A stretch of DNA of 28,356 bases from Priapulus caudatus (GCF_000485595.1 NW_014577086.1:179452-207807); one strand, 5' to 3'. Shown: positions 1 to 10,162, counted from the first letter of the stretch. The notes: generated by a model not told the origin, from the letters alone. A program made the numbers and translations.

Positions 1-383
1 GCCTGCAAATAGCTGACCATACCAGTCTACGCCGTCTAATACTTGGCTCGGGGCCCAAAACAAAAAGCGTTACTAATATAGAACTGAAGATCTGCAGTGA
101 CTACTCACTACTGTGCCCAATCCCTTCTCTTTGTGATTTAAATGACTGAGAATATTTTTACGCTGTTTTTGGGACAAAATATTAGACAAAAACTAAGAAA
201 AGGTAGGAATTTCAGGGAAAATTAGGAAAAGTAGGAGCAAAGACAAAAAAATTGGAAAAAGTAGGAATGCCTGCAAATAGCTGACCATACCAGTCTACGC
301 CGTCTAATACTTGGCTCGGGGCCCAAAACAAAAAGCGTTACTAATATAGAACTGAACATCGACTGTGAATACTCACTACTGTG
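1..383. repeat. 115-bp direct repeat, two copies 268 bp apart
   Basis: Positions 1-115 recur at 269-383 without indels. Identity is near complete up to about position 88 and then drops. The 153 bp between them are A-rich and hold short variants of GGAAAAAGTAGGAAT. The first copy touches the window edge, so the true unit may be longer and part of a tandem array to the left. A minus-strand frame crossing the second copy has no recognisable domain and is probably chance. Confidence 0.85.
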
Positions 384-660
384 ACGCCTAGGATAGACCA
401 GTCGCTGCGAAATCGTGGAGCTGTTAGTACTTAGTAACAAAGTTTTTGCTTTACGTGTAAACATAAAAACAAATATTTAGCGCTCTATAAACCTAGCGTC
501 ATGTTGCGAAATTTTGCAACGTTTTTACGTCCATATTTACCACAAGTTTTATGTGCACGCATGATATAAACACGTACGCCATTTATTTCATCCCAGTCGG
601 ATTGGATTTCATTCACCCATGCATAAGAAACATCTTGGTGCTACGTCTTACAACATGCAT
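384..660. other. Non-coding stretch, nothing recognised
   Basis: AT-rich sequence without a supported gene, terminal inverted repeat or tandem repeat. Confidence 0.5.
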
Positions 661-661
661 A

Positions 662-755
662 CCAGGAGTAAGATAATATAGGATAAGGATGATATAGGAT
701 ACATAGGATACATAGGATACATAGGATACCATAAGATGATATAGGATACCATACA
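662..755 (+). mobile_element. One-armed hairpin element with internal 9-bp minisatellite
   Basis: The arm at 662-683 (CCAGGAGTAAGATAATATAG and two more bases) matches the 22-nt left arm of the hairpin at 20848-20913 except for the first base. No complementary right arm follows. Instead the inner end of the arm has grown into repeats of ATAGGATAC up to about 755. I read this as a decayed member of the TNNNA hairpin family in which slippage replaced the second arm. No clear 5-bp duplication is visible. Confidence 0.5.
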
Positions 756-759
756 ATCC

Positions 760-1414
760 TGTCATTAAAACCCGAAATATCTGCTTCTGTGTCTAAATTT
801 ATTACCCCATATCACCCGTTATAGTGTCCTGTATATGGCTCTTTGTTGCTCCTCTTCGCAAGATTCCCCGTCGTTCCAGGTTGGTCAACCTGCCCAGCAA
901 ACCTCTGTATCTGCCCATGCAGTACTCTGTATAGCCCCCTCTAGTATAGCCCCCTAGAATTAAAATTAAATACTATTCAACGCACTGCGCCATGCAATCC
1001 ACCCATTTTTAATGCCACTTAACGCTTCAGGTATTTCATGCAGATCTCGTTCTAGCTCAGTGGAATTCGCTTCCTTAATCGCGACTAATGAGTTTCATTA
1101 AATTAAATCATTATTGTTACAGTGACATTATTATTATTATTATTATTATTATTAGAGACTGCTTAATACTTCGTAGAGAATCTAAAGTTCTTTCAGTATC
1201 TATGATGGCCCTTGTACGGACACACCGAAACCAGCTACGCATGTTGCATATTGGCTTTCTCGCATGTTCTACTATATATCTGCCCGCCTTCGATTCCCCA
1301 CCCCCCTCAACACACTTCCACCGTTTCTATAAATATCTCATCTTTTTGATTCCCACAACACGGCAAGGCGTCCATTAACTTACAATGGAGTAGAATTTCC
1401 GTTATAACATACAC
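760..1414. other. Non-coding stretch with an ATT microsatellite
   Basis: Contains two tandem copies of a 14-bp AGTATAGCCCCCT-type unit near 930-955 and an (ATT)n run at 1127-1154. The 96-codon plus-strand frame from 1088 is largely poly-Ile from that run and is not a gene candidate. Confidence 0.5.
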
Positions 1415-1860
1415 CTTAGTAGCGCACAGAGCACGCGCCTAACGCGTGCCCTTGGTTTTCTAACTGCGTAGAAGGGCGACCACGTAGTAAGGGCGTGGCC
1501 CAATGACCAGCCAGTTCGCCGGACACGTGACCCGGCCCTGTCCCCCATAGCAACAACACTACCGTTACTATACGTACGGATATAAGACCCAGCGCGCGCC
1601 GCGACACGTAGTCGTTGAATCAGAACAGTTAGGAGGGCGAGTCCGCGCACGACGCGCGCGGGCGCGGGTTGACACCGCGAGTCCGCGCACGGCGCGCGGG
1701 CAGTGGTGACAGTTCAGCCGCGGGTTTGTGTAGTGTGTAGTCAGACGCATATAATCTGTATTTGGAGTCACTGAGTAGAATAAATCATCTAGTCTGTTAC
1801 AACAAAGACGTGTTATCTTTACTCTACTGTGATCTTCATCGTCACTCGTCTTAGGTGGCA
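1415..1860 (+). mobile_element. Solo-LTR-like block with promoter and polyadenylation signals
   Basis: The order of signals fits a long terminal repeat. There is an E-box CACGTGA at 1524-1530, a CCATAGCAAC motif near 1545, a TATAAG box at 1581-1586, a GC-rich leader with a 40-bp-spaced duplication at 1637-1700, and AATAAA at 1779-1784. The block ends just before GGTGGCACGAGAGAC (1854-1868), which could be the remains of a primer-binding site. No second LTR, no gag-pol frame and no target duplication are visible, and the 5' limit is a guess. A host promoter with a short terminal exon is the main alternative. Confidence 0.3.
1637..1700. repeat. GC-rich tandem duplication, 40-bp period
   Basis: GCGAGTCCGCGCACG occurs at 1637 and again at 1677, each followed by a GCGCGCGGG-like run. 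It is the most CpG-dense spot in the left part of the window and lies between the TATA-like box and AATAAA of the LTR-like block. Confidence 0.7.
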
Positions 1861-2064
1861 CGAGAGACAATTAAAGAGAAGCTGACATCCTTCAAGCGGA
1901 AACGCAAACACGTACGAAACGAATAACGAACTGGGTTTGGAAATTAATAGTGTTTCAACAGTTGGACATTAATACAATTAATATAACTCGTAACACAACG
2001 CAAGGATTGTACATTACAACTGCGACTATATACCTAAAACTCCACTTCACATAATGGCCGTGTA

Positions 2065-2396
2065 TATTTTGACGGGAAATGCTATCCCCCGGGCGTGGAG
2101 GGACAGTACCGCAACGTGGCAGCACTAGTGTTAGGATTAGGGTTAGGATCAGGGTTAGGGTTAGGGTTAGGGTTAGGATTCGAATTAGGATTAGGGTTAG
2201 GGTTAGGGTTTTTTCATCATGATATCTGTCCCCACACCATAGATTAATTTGTGTGGATGACACCCCTATATATAGAGATCCGATATATACACATTTAGTG
2301 TTAGGGTTATGGTTACTGTTAAGTTTTGAAGTATACGTCAACTGTATCACATGACCGTCCCTCCATGCCCGAGGGATAGCAACACCCTATTTTGCC
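2065..2396. mobile_element. 314-bp non-autonomous DNA transposon, Mutator-like by its 9-bp duplication
   Basis: The terminal inverted repeats begin GGGNNNTGCTATCC and continue through CGGGCRTGGAGGGAC (left from 2074, right ending 2387), with a few mismatches over about 33 bp. The flanks are TATTTTGAC (2065-2073) and TATTTTGCC (2388-2396), 8 of 9 identical. Target duplications of 8-11 bp with G-starting ends are known for Mutator-like elements, so that group is a reasonable inference; there is no transposase to confirm it. The interior is filled by TTAGGG-type hexamers and an AT-rich spacer. Confidence 0.65.
2131..2208 (+). repeat. Thirteen TTAGGG-type hexamers (interstitial telomere-like)
   Basis: Thirteen in-phase hexamers, seven of them exactly TTAGGG and the rest one or more changes away, followed by a T run. 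They lie inside the 314-bp element, and a shorter TTAGGGTTATGG piece recurs near 2301. Their position makes them element content rather than a chromosome end. Confidence 0.85.
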
Positions 2397-2463
2397 GAGG
2401 ATTGTATTGGGGTAGTACATGATTTCTCACTATTCCGGTTTAACTTACCAAGAGTAAATAATT

Positions 2464-2542
2464 AGAGGATCATTGATTTACTGCGGATAATAATCCTCTT
2501 GTTGTTTAGCCCTGATAATACGAACATCATTGCCCAGGGCTA
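2464..2542. other. Two small neighbouring stem-loops
   Basis: AGAGGAT (2464-2470) pairs with ATCCTCT (2493-2499), and TAGCCCTG (2507-2514) pairs with CAGGGCTA (2535-2542). Neither has the TNNNA flanks of the hairpin family. Short stems of this size can arise by chance. Confidence 0.3.
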
Positions 2543-2681
2543 TTTGCAGGAGGAACTACGTACTCGGCATCTACGCTTCCGACTAAGACAAGCAATTCGG
2601 GGCGGATGATAGCAGCATTACTCCCACACCTTCCCTAGCTCGCACCGGTCACACCGCGAGGGCAAAATGCAGCCACTGTGC

Positions 2682-2683
2682 CC

Positions 2684-2737
<54 letters not shown>

Positions 2738-2751
2738 ACTGCTGATGTTGC

Positions 2752-2786
<35 letters not shown>

Positions 2787-2793
2787 TTGATGC

Positions 2794-2828
<35 letters not shown>

Positions 2829-2841
2829 CTGTTGCTGCTGT

Positions 2842-2917
<76 letters not shown>

Positions 2918-3021
2918 ACTGCTGCTGCTGCTATTGCGGCTACTGCGCATGCTACTGCTGCTACTACTGCTGCTACTACTGCTGCTACTACTGCTGCTGC
3001 TACTGCTGCTGCTGCTACTAC
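2682..3021. repeat. 340-bp interrupted CTG/CAG trinucleotide tract
   Basis: Long CTG repeat with interruptions that are mostly TTG or CTA, that is, transitions at the C or the G. Three long frames run through it as poly-Leu, poly-Ala and poly-Ser, because the pattern lacks stops in those phases. The poly-Gln phase on the minus strand is broken by TAG wherever CTA occurs. The plus-strand frame 2667-3056 would be a run of about a hundred leucines, which is not a plausible protein. I treat it as a microsatellite, not a gene. Confidence 0.85.
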
Positions 3022-3631
3022 TTCCACTAATACTACAACTTCGACAAGTATGTTGATTAGATGGTTGGCGATTGCTCCCCTGGCGTTTCGCGCTTCGCCG
3101 TGGGTACACTTTAATAACGTTTGGTTAAGTTTGATAAGTGTCAGCACAAGTACGCGTTGATTAAATTTTAGTTCCGTCTCGCAATTCGAGACATATTTTA
3201 ACCAGTAATCCCTCAATATCAATTCGTCAGTGTATTATATTGCGTAATGCACAATCGAGAATAATCACTAGAAGCTGATAATGGAGAGGTTTTGCGCGCA
3301 CGTGTTTATCGTACACTGCACACTATACTGCTTCAATGAAATTTCTCGGAAGTAATTTCATCGCTTTAAAATGCGTTTTTTTCAGCGAAGATGCAATTAG
3401 ATTGCCTGGGAATTGCCTGGGAATAAATATATGTATTCACTCGTTAATGCTGCTCGGTTTATGTGTGGTGATAAATCCATGTTGAACAACAACAGGGGAT
3501 GATATACAATGTGGGAGGGGCATGCACCAATAGAGCCCTAGTGTGCGGAGCCTGCGAGATCTGATGTGAGGAGTAAGTCGCTTCACAGCGCTGATAGTTC
3601 ATTTGCTTCCACTTTTTTTCTAACAGATTAT
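3022..3631. other. Non-coding stretch, nothing recognised
   Basis: No supported gene. A short direct duplication of TTGCCTGGGAA lies near 3402-3422. Confidence 0.45.
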
Positions 3632-4883
3632 TATAATCAGGAGTAGATAATAGGGAAGGAGTGTGACTTCAATAAACAATGGAAATTCGTCATTTACTAG
3701 CCTTGTAATACCTACGATTTACTACGCGTAACTCATCCAACTTGAGCTCAAATCGTACACAGTACATTCGCCTAGCATCGTGCGAAATCGTTTCCTCGTA
3801 TACACCCGCAATCCGGAGATACAGACTAAAACGTATTCTGTTGACAGCAAACTCGATGCGTTCAGAGCCTAATTTGAAACAAAATGCAGTTACTATACCA
3901 CAGCTTGCTCTCGTCGCCCAAAGGCGGTGTGTGCTGCGAGTGGCAGCCAATCTGGACTCGGCGCAACACTCTGTTCGAGATAATCTCCTTTGCACAGTCC
4001 TCGCCGGCATACAGCTACATATCCGGCATACCGATACAGCTGGTATGGGCCCCCCATCGCACCCGCTCGCACGCTTCACCGCCAATCCAGTCCAGCAGCT
4101 CCTAGCTCCAATTCCTCCCCTGCTCGCGGCTACGCTCACCGCCACTGGCCGAGAGAGCAAAGCTGTGGTTCTAGTATAGCTGCCTCTTTGTCTCTCAAAT
4201 TCGGCGGTTGAACGCGCATCGAGTTGCTGGCAACATAGCTAATGGAAAATCGTGTCGTAACGTTTTAGTCTGTATCTCCGGATTGCGGGTGTATACGAGA
4301 AACAGAGATTTTCCGCAGCTGATTTTTGGCTAGGCGAAACTATTTGTAACGATTTGAGCTCAGTTGGATGAGTTCATCGCAAGTAGTAAATCGAGATAAC
4401 AAAAACACCCTTCTCTTCCCCTTTCTCTCCTCGCTCCCTCTAAGACTCTACTTTCCCCTCTAAGAAACTAGACACAATTTTTTTTTTTACCATCCTCTAT
4501 CTTTTTCTTTAAATATTTTTATCTTCTTTTCACTCCACCAATGAACCTGGAATAAACTATTTTTTTTTTTAAAAATATTTTTTTTTAAAATAAATATTAT
4601 AAAATTTTTTTGTCTTTTTCTTTCATTTAAATAAAAATATCTTTCAATCACACTTGACAAAATTGTTTCTGATATCTCCATAACCCTTCTCTCTGTAATA
4701 ACTCCTGGTTAACTGTACTAGATTTTATACTTAAGATTTATCTTGTTTTAATACTTTATATCTTAAAAATTTAAATAACTTTTTTTTAAAATAAACTTTT
4801 AATTTAATAACGTGCTAGTAAATGACGAATTTCCCTTTTTTATTGAAGTCACACTCCTTCCCTATTATCTACTGCTGTTACAA
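3632..4883. mobile_element. 1.24-kb foldback element sharing ends with the hairpin family
   Basis: Element 3637-4878. The outer arms are 3637-3700 and 4815-4878, 64 bp each with few mismatches. A second inverted block pairs 3714-3834 with 4260-4393, including CCCGCAATCCGGAGAT and its complement. The left end TCAGGAGTAGATAATAGGGA equals the arm of the 99-bp hairpin at 8088. Flanks are TATAA (3632-3636) and TACAA (4879-4883), fitting the TNNNA rule with one change. The right arm is interrupted by an AT- and pyrimidine-rich insert (4394-4814) absent from the left arm. Overlapping frames of 145-156 codons in the centre (3690-4179) show no known domain and run through the inverted arm, so I do not call them genes. 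Confidence 0.75.
4394..4814. other. AT-rich insert in one arm of the foldback element
   Basis: Begins pyrimidine-rich and becomes nearly pure A/T with long T runs. It separates the outer and inner right arms, while the equivalent gap on the left is only 13 bp. It is therefore either a later insertion or a deletion on the left. No terminal repeats or duplication are clear. Confidence 0.5.
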
Positions 4884-5237
4884 TAGTGCAAATACTTGTT
4901 CGCCCCGAGAGACCCGGCTGCAGAATTACTTTGGTCAAACACAAAGCCACTGTCTTTGCGCGTGGGCGAAATGCAAAGAGCGTGGGGATATTCACTGGAG
5001 AATAGAATTGGGGGGAGAGGGAACGAGGTTTACGTAACAATTTCGTAAATGACAAGGCTCGTCCCTCATGAATCAATTTGGCGGATCAAGTCCCGGAGTG
5101 CAAAATTCGTTAACAAATCTAATGAGGTCGCCTCCGGGGGGCAACTGCCACTATAATCGTGATAGGGGTAAACAAGTCGCATGGTATCAGGAGACGACGG
5201 AGAGCAACGAACAAACGATGGGAGAATCGTCAGCATC

Positions 5238-6002
5238 GTCTCTGCAGCCTGTTCTGCTAGCATCTATGACAAATACGACATCGCATATAACGCTCGCCCT
5301 ATGCACTATTTGTCATAGGAAAGATTCTTCCTATAACAAATATTGTTGTATGTGCTGTGCGCATCATAGGAGTTTAAGCCTAGCGCACACACCCGAGCAA
5401 AACGGGAAATTTTGTTTTCCAAGCGTTTCGCGTTCTGCTCGGCGAGCAAGCGCACACACGCCACCGACACAGCACAACAGCTGAGCAAAAATACAGAAAC
5501 ACTGCGTCAGCGGCCCTGTCACATGACATCAAAAGCCATCCAATGGACATCCGAATTTTGTGTGTCATGTGATATTTTTAAGGATATTGATTGGACCGTC
5601 TGTGGCGTTTCGCTGTGTAGCAGAACGATTGACGCAGACACACCCGAGCAAAAACGTACCGCTCAGGCGAAAACACGTTCCGCGAATCAAACATTGCTTG
5701 TTCAGCGAAAACACGCTCAGCTGAGCAATGTTTTTTGTTTCGGGAATCCGCACACAGCACAAGCCATCGAGCGAAACACGTTTTGCTCCACGTTCAGGGT
5801 GTTTTGCTAGGGTGTGTGCGCTAGGCTTTAGGAGCGCTATTATGAACGCAAGCAGTGAATTGCAGCTGTAAAGCGGAACGAAGTTGACTCGCCAATAATA
5901 AATTCTCCTATTTAATTTTCCTATGACAAATAGTATCATAGGAGAGCGTATATGCGTATGTCGTATTTGTCATAGATGCTAGCAGAACATGTTGGTCTCT
6001 GC
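5238..6002. mobile_element. hAT-like non-autonomous element with 78-bp inverted ends
   Basis: Inverted ends 5245-5322 and 5917-5994 start CAGCCTGTTCTGC and CAACATGTTCTGC and continue through GCTAGCATCTATGACAAAT. The flanks share GTCTCTGC at 5238-5245 and 5995-6002, a 7-8 bp duplication depending on whether the first C is counted as element. A duplication of this length and CA-starting ends suit the hAT superfamily, though no transposase is present. Most of its middle is a second element with its own ends. Confidence 0.65.
5374..5830. mobile_element. 451-bp nested element with TTA duplication, Harbinger-like
   Basis: Inverted ends 5377-5403 and 5801-5827 begin AGCCTAGCGCACACACCC and match at 26 of 27 positions. 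Both flanks are TTA (5374-5376, 5828-5830), the usual PIF/Harbinger duplication. ACACACCCGAGCAAAA, a piece of the end, recurs internally near 5638. A weaker internal inverted pair, TGTCACATGACAT and TGTCATGTGATAT, lies near 5517-5573. The insertion splits the hAT-like element, so it is the younger of the two. Confidence 0.65.
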
Positions 6003-6174
6003 TATAGTAAACCCCCTGGGTCTGACGGCTCCACATGCAGCGACGGTCGCCGCACACACAGACGCATATCATTTGTATGCAATTAGTTAACGCGCGGAAT
6101 TACAGACCATGACTTCACTCAGCTGCACTCTTGTCTCCGCGGAGCTCATTCAACGTCACCGCTGCACGAGACAC

Positions 6175-6355
6175 GAGAGGGGATCGAATTAGAATGGCCC
6201 GGAAAGAGAAAATGAACACGAGGAATGAGGGTAGGGGCTATAAAAATGGCAGGAAAATTGGGGAGAGGATACGTAGCAAGATGGGAGAAAAAATGGAAAC
6301 TGGGGGCAAACGTAGGGATAGTGGGGAGGCGAAAGGGTGGGCAAAGAGTGGACGG
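6175..6355 (+). other. Purine-rich tract, about 180 bp
   Basis: The plus strand is strongly purine-biased, with repeated GGAAA, GGGGAGG and AAATGG words. The plus frame 6131-6406 and its minus partner have no recognisable domain and reflect composition. I see no terminal repeats. Confidence 0.5.
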
Positions 6356-7890
6356 TGGATAAACTACGGCGTAAAGTGTGTGGTCTACACTAATTGTTAT
6401 TTTTGAAAATAGCAATTGCAGCGTTTGGTGTAATTTTAAGGTGCTGTACTACCACACTTGTTATCTTGCCGATTTCCTTTAATGTCATTAGGTTCATTTG
6501 GTTTTGCGATGTGAATCTTTTATTTAGAAGTTACGTGACTTCCTCATTTTAGCCCACTGCGCGCTATCACAGAAAAGAGATGATCACCCGATAGAGTATC
6601 ATACTATGTCATTTTTATTATTAAGGATGGAGGTGTCTTGCATGGTACTTACACCCCGGTATATTTCACCTCTTACTGACATAGACACTGACATGACATG
6701 ACTGACATGACATTTTTGACGCTGAGATAAGACGAGTAACAAGCCCAACTCAGCGCTCGCTGTAACAGGGCGTGCGATGGTTGGTACAAATTGGATTGAA
6801 TTAGGTCAAGAGTATAAATATGTCCATCAGCTTTCTGAATGGTGTGATCCAGGACATGCCACCTTTAAAAATAGTCCCTGTAAGACAGCACGCACTAGCG
6901 GAGATGCAATTAGCTGGAACTAGCGAGGACATGTGTGCGTCAGGGTTTGTGGGTGTATAGGAGGGTTCTGGCTGAGGAGGCACCCACAGTGTGGGTGACC
7001 GTTAGATGTGCTTAGCGACCACGAGCGCTAGGCGTAAACCATCGATACTAATTTTCCAGGATCATCCTATCAATTGCCGCTGGCGGATTGCAGTCCTAAC
7101 ATCATTAGGAGACAAATTGCTGGGATCTGCAATGCAGGCAATCGCATTATTATTCAAAGAGCAAATTCATCTGCGGTATTAATGGGATTGCATATTTAAC
7201 CAACCATGAAGGCTCACGAAATGATACGTCACGGCTGTGTGTGTAACTCGGCACCGGCAGAATTAAATTACAGAATTTATTGTAGCGTTTGAACAACGGT
7301 TGAATCCAATTGATCAACGCGACCAAAATCCAAGAACTGTATAGCACCGGAATTGCCTGTCAAACGTATGCAAATTCGGCTGCTTATGTTAATGAGTAAA
7401 TGCAATTCGAAAACATTTCTAGACGATGATTAATATCGGTCCATGATATTTCCAAGAATGATGAATGTCCCGTGATATTTGAATACCACGCAGCCGTGGC
7501 TTCGATACAAAAACAGACGCAATACATCAAGAGTGCGTACCTCTTATTATTGTAAATAACGATCGAATAAAATTCCTTTCGCAACCTCGAGCACTGACAG
7601 CGCTTTTTGTCATGTTTTACCGAACATGCAACCGAGCATAACTATTCAAATAGCACTGACGAAACGTGGCGAGCGCAAAGTATCTGTATTCATATACCAA
7701 ATACACGTAATAAGTACGGTTTACGGCACAAACGTAGATTACCAAGAAAGTATATAAAGCAGTAGACAGCTCAAAATAGTATAGTAATAAATACAGCACA
7801 ATGTGGTTGCAGTAGTGATAAAGTATATGACGTATATTATTTAGATTATACAGGTATATATATATAAAGCAATGGACACCGGACCGCATG
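6356..7890. other. Non-coding stretch, nothing recognised
   Basis: About 1.5 kb without a supported gene, inverted-end element or long tandem repeat. A short run of ACTGACATGACA repeats lies near 6680-6715. Short minus-strand frames here show no domain and no conserved composition. Confidence 0.45.
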
Positions 7891-7904
7891 TCAGGCGGAG
7901 GTAG

Positions 7905-8035
7905 TATATGGACGAGGTATATGGTACGATGGTAGTACGAGGTACGATGGTACGATGGTAGTACGAGGTACGATGGTAGTATGGACGAGGTATAGTGGAT
8001 GGTATGGACGAATATGGAGATGGTATAGTGGACGT
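7905..8035. repeat. Degenerate minisatellite of GGTACGATGGTAGTA units
   Basis: Imperfect repeats built from GGTACGATGGTAGTACGA and GGACGAGGTATAGTGGAT words. The minus-strand frames over it (poly Tyr/His/Pro/Ser) are translation of the repeat, not a gene. Confidence 0.75.
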
Positions 8036-8087
8036 GTTGACGATGATCGCGCGAGGAACGGCACGCGCACGCACATATATATATATA

Positions 8088-8185
8088 TCAGGAGTAGATA
8101 ATAGGGAATTATCTATGTATAATATCTATAATATATGTATAATATCTATATTATAATCAGGGGAATTCCCTATTATCTACTCCTG

Positions 8186-8186
<1 letters not shown>
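8088..8186. mobile_element. 99-bp TNNNA-family hairpin with perfect 23-bp arms
   Basis: The arm 8088-8110 (TCAGGAGTAGATAATAGGGA plus ATT) is perfectly complementary to 8164-8186. The loop is an AT-rich 53-bp sequence with repeated TATAATATCTATA words. It sits inside a TA microsatellite on both sides, so the duplication length cannot be read. The arm sequence is the same as the end of the 1.24-kb foldback element. Confidence 0.85.
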
Positions 8187-8218
<32 letters not shown>

Positions 8219-8260
8219 GTGCGCGACATTAGCGCTATTTTACCGGTGGCCGCCGCTTCA

Positions 8261-8281
8261 CCCCCCCCCCCCCCCCCCCCC
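8261..8281 (+). repeat. Run of 21 cytosines
   Basis: Homopolymer C21. The length may be a sequencing or assembly estimate. Confidence 0.9.
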
Positions 8282-9600
8282 ATATAATCAGTCCACTTGG
8301 CCTATTCAAAATGTTGCCTATCTTGCCTTTATATCAACAATATTTACCAATTTCCTGACTAGTTTTCACTTAGTGACTATAGTATACTAAGAAGTAAATC
8401 ATGTTCCAGCAATTCCTGTCAAACAAGTAGAACTCCACTGATAGCAGTGAAATACTGAAATACTACAAGTATATATGCCTAATAAACACAAAGCTAATAC
8501 TTTTATTAATAATGAAATCCTACCTAATGGGCGTGCATGAAATTACGGTTAAAGGCGCTCTGTTGTTAAAAATGATGCTTCAGACATAAAAAAATCGCTG
8601 TTTAAGAAATCGAACTGAACGTGGCTTCAGCCACTATAGTCAACGGCTATTTCCGAAGGTTATGCGTCTACGCATACGCCGGCCGTCACATCACGGCGGT
8701 TATAATTATGATGAAATTCGAGTCGAATGCTTTTCGTTTCAGCGTGAGAAATATAGATTTTTGCGTCCCCTCGACCATGCAAGGCCACAAAAGCCAAGGC
8801 CACAATTTTAGACATAATTTGTCTTCTGCATGAGTATAAGCGGTCTATTACAGCTATAGCGCGTCAATGTCAAAATATCAAAGATGATCATCAATACATG
8901 TCACATTTACAGACAAAAATTTGCTCAGAACTTTGCGCTCATGTAGGGAGAAGTTATTAATCTTATACATGAGCCGCTACTTGGCAAGGCTGAGCCCTAT
9001 ACAGATCGCCACATTGCCCCTATATAGTCAATTATGTTTTAGGTGCGGTCGTTCTGAATGTAAAATTAGCCGAAGGCATCCGGGCGCCAGTGGAAATTTG
9101 GCGGCCAATGTTTCCAGTGGTATAAGCACGAGTGGTATAGGATTGATTCTGTATAATAGGTTGCTCTATTTATTGCGTGCTATGCACGCGCATCTATGAT
9201 ATGCACACGCATGCCTTCACACATGAACATAACAATAGGAAAATCATATAGCTATCAGCACACATCAGCGCTCGTACGAGCGGAAACCCGCAGGAACACA
9301 AAGTAGCTCAATTACTTATTAGCATATTAAAATTTCCACGACGAACACAACTGTCGCACTGTATTCATGCTCAGTCGATTTCCCCCCGTATGACTATTGC
9401 ATAATATCTACACGTAAGTGGTATAGAAATAAACTTTTGATCAAAGGCCTCAGAAAAATTAAGGCGTACCAATTCAATGGCAAAAATAACTAGACAGAGT
9501 GCACTCACGGAGAGTGCATACCTCCGCCAGAGACATACTTACACAACCACACAACACACATTACAACAACATAACAACATACAACATGTACAACTACAAG
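8282..9600. other. Non-coding stretch, nothing recognised
   Basis: About 1.3 kb with short frames only (70 and 92 codons, plus strand) and no recognisable domain, inverted-end element or tandem array. Confidence 0.45.
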
Positions 9601-9623
9601 CTGGCTTGCTGGCTTGCTGCTCG

Positions 9624-9838
9624 CTCGCTCGCAGCATCCGCTCGTTGCTGCTGCTCGCTCACATGTACACGCTCGCTGTCTTGCTGCCACTCGCTCGTAG
9701 CATCCGCTCGTTGCTGCTGCTCGCTCACATGTACACGCTCGCTGGCTCGCTGCGCTGGCTGGCTCGCTGCGCTGGCTGGCTCGCTGCGCTGGCTGGCTCG
9801 CTGCGCTGGCTGGCTCGCTGCGCTGGCTGGCTCGCTGG
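9624..9838. repeat. Compound minisatellite: 66-bp unit x2, then 17-bp unit x5-6
   Basis: A block starting AGCATCCGCTCGTTGCTG and ending ACATGTACACGCTCGCTG occurs near 9632 and again 66 bp later. It runs into perfect copies of GCTGGCTCGCTGCGCTG, the first at 9741 and the fifth ending at 9825, with a partial sixth. Leu/Ala-rich plus frames and an Ala/Ser/Gln-rich minus frame (9594-9980) are products of the repeat. Confidence 0.9.
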
Positions 9839-9839
9839 G

Positions 9840-10160
9840 TGACGCGCTAATATCGATCGCGCGAACACACGAACACACTAACACACAAGAGCGATCACAT
9901 AACCCCCTCCAACTCCTTTGGGCGGAGGTACGTAACAAACGAATAACAACGCATGACGCACGTAACCCCCAAAATGACATAAATTATTATGTTATCTGCT
10001 ATACCCTACCACAGCTAGGATATGATTTTAAAACACTGGAAACAATAAAATGTAAATAGTTTGTGATTATATCCATCGGATTCCTGCTGGTGTCAGATTA
10101 AATGTTTCGGGAGTAGTTGATCCCGGACTAGCGTTAATTTGGACCCTTCGCGTGTTTGAG
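9840..10160. other. Non-coding stretch, nothing recognised
   Basis: Short ACACA-rich piece near 9865-9885, otherwise no feature I can support. Confidence 0.4.
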
Positions 10161-10162
10161 CA

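Noticed and set aside
1040-1115. A-box-like TAGCTCAGTGG suggesting a tRNA gene
   Set aside because: No B-box at the right distance and no acceptor stem can be drawn.
2488-2520. TAATA repeats around 23 bp, as a further hairpin locus
   Set aside because: The enclosed sequence has no inverted arms; TAATA is common in AT-rich DNA.
2618-3222. Long frames of 129-195 codons across the CTG tract
   Set aside because: They are poly-Leu, poly-Ala or poly-Ser by repeat translation, open on both strands at once, with no flanking domain.
3690-4179. Overlapping 145- and 156-codon frames in the centre of the 1.24-kb foldback element
   Set aside because: They overlap on opposite strands, run into the inverted arm and show no recognisable domain.
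7530-7560. TCAAGAG start near 7526 as another family member
   Set aside because: Only a 5-6 bp stem with no matching flank repeat.
9477-10059. Leu/Ala-rich and Ser/Gln-rich frames at the compound minisatellite
   Set aside because: Their composition is explained by the 66-bp and 17-bp units, and their ends in unique sequence show no domain.
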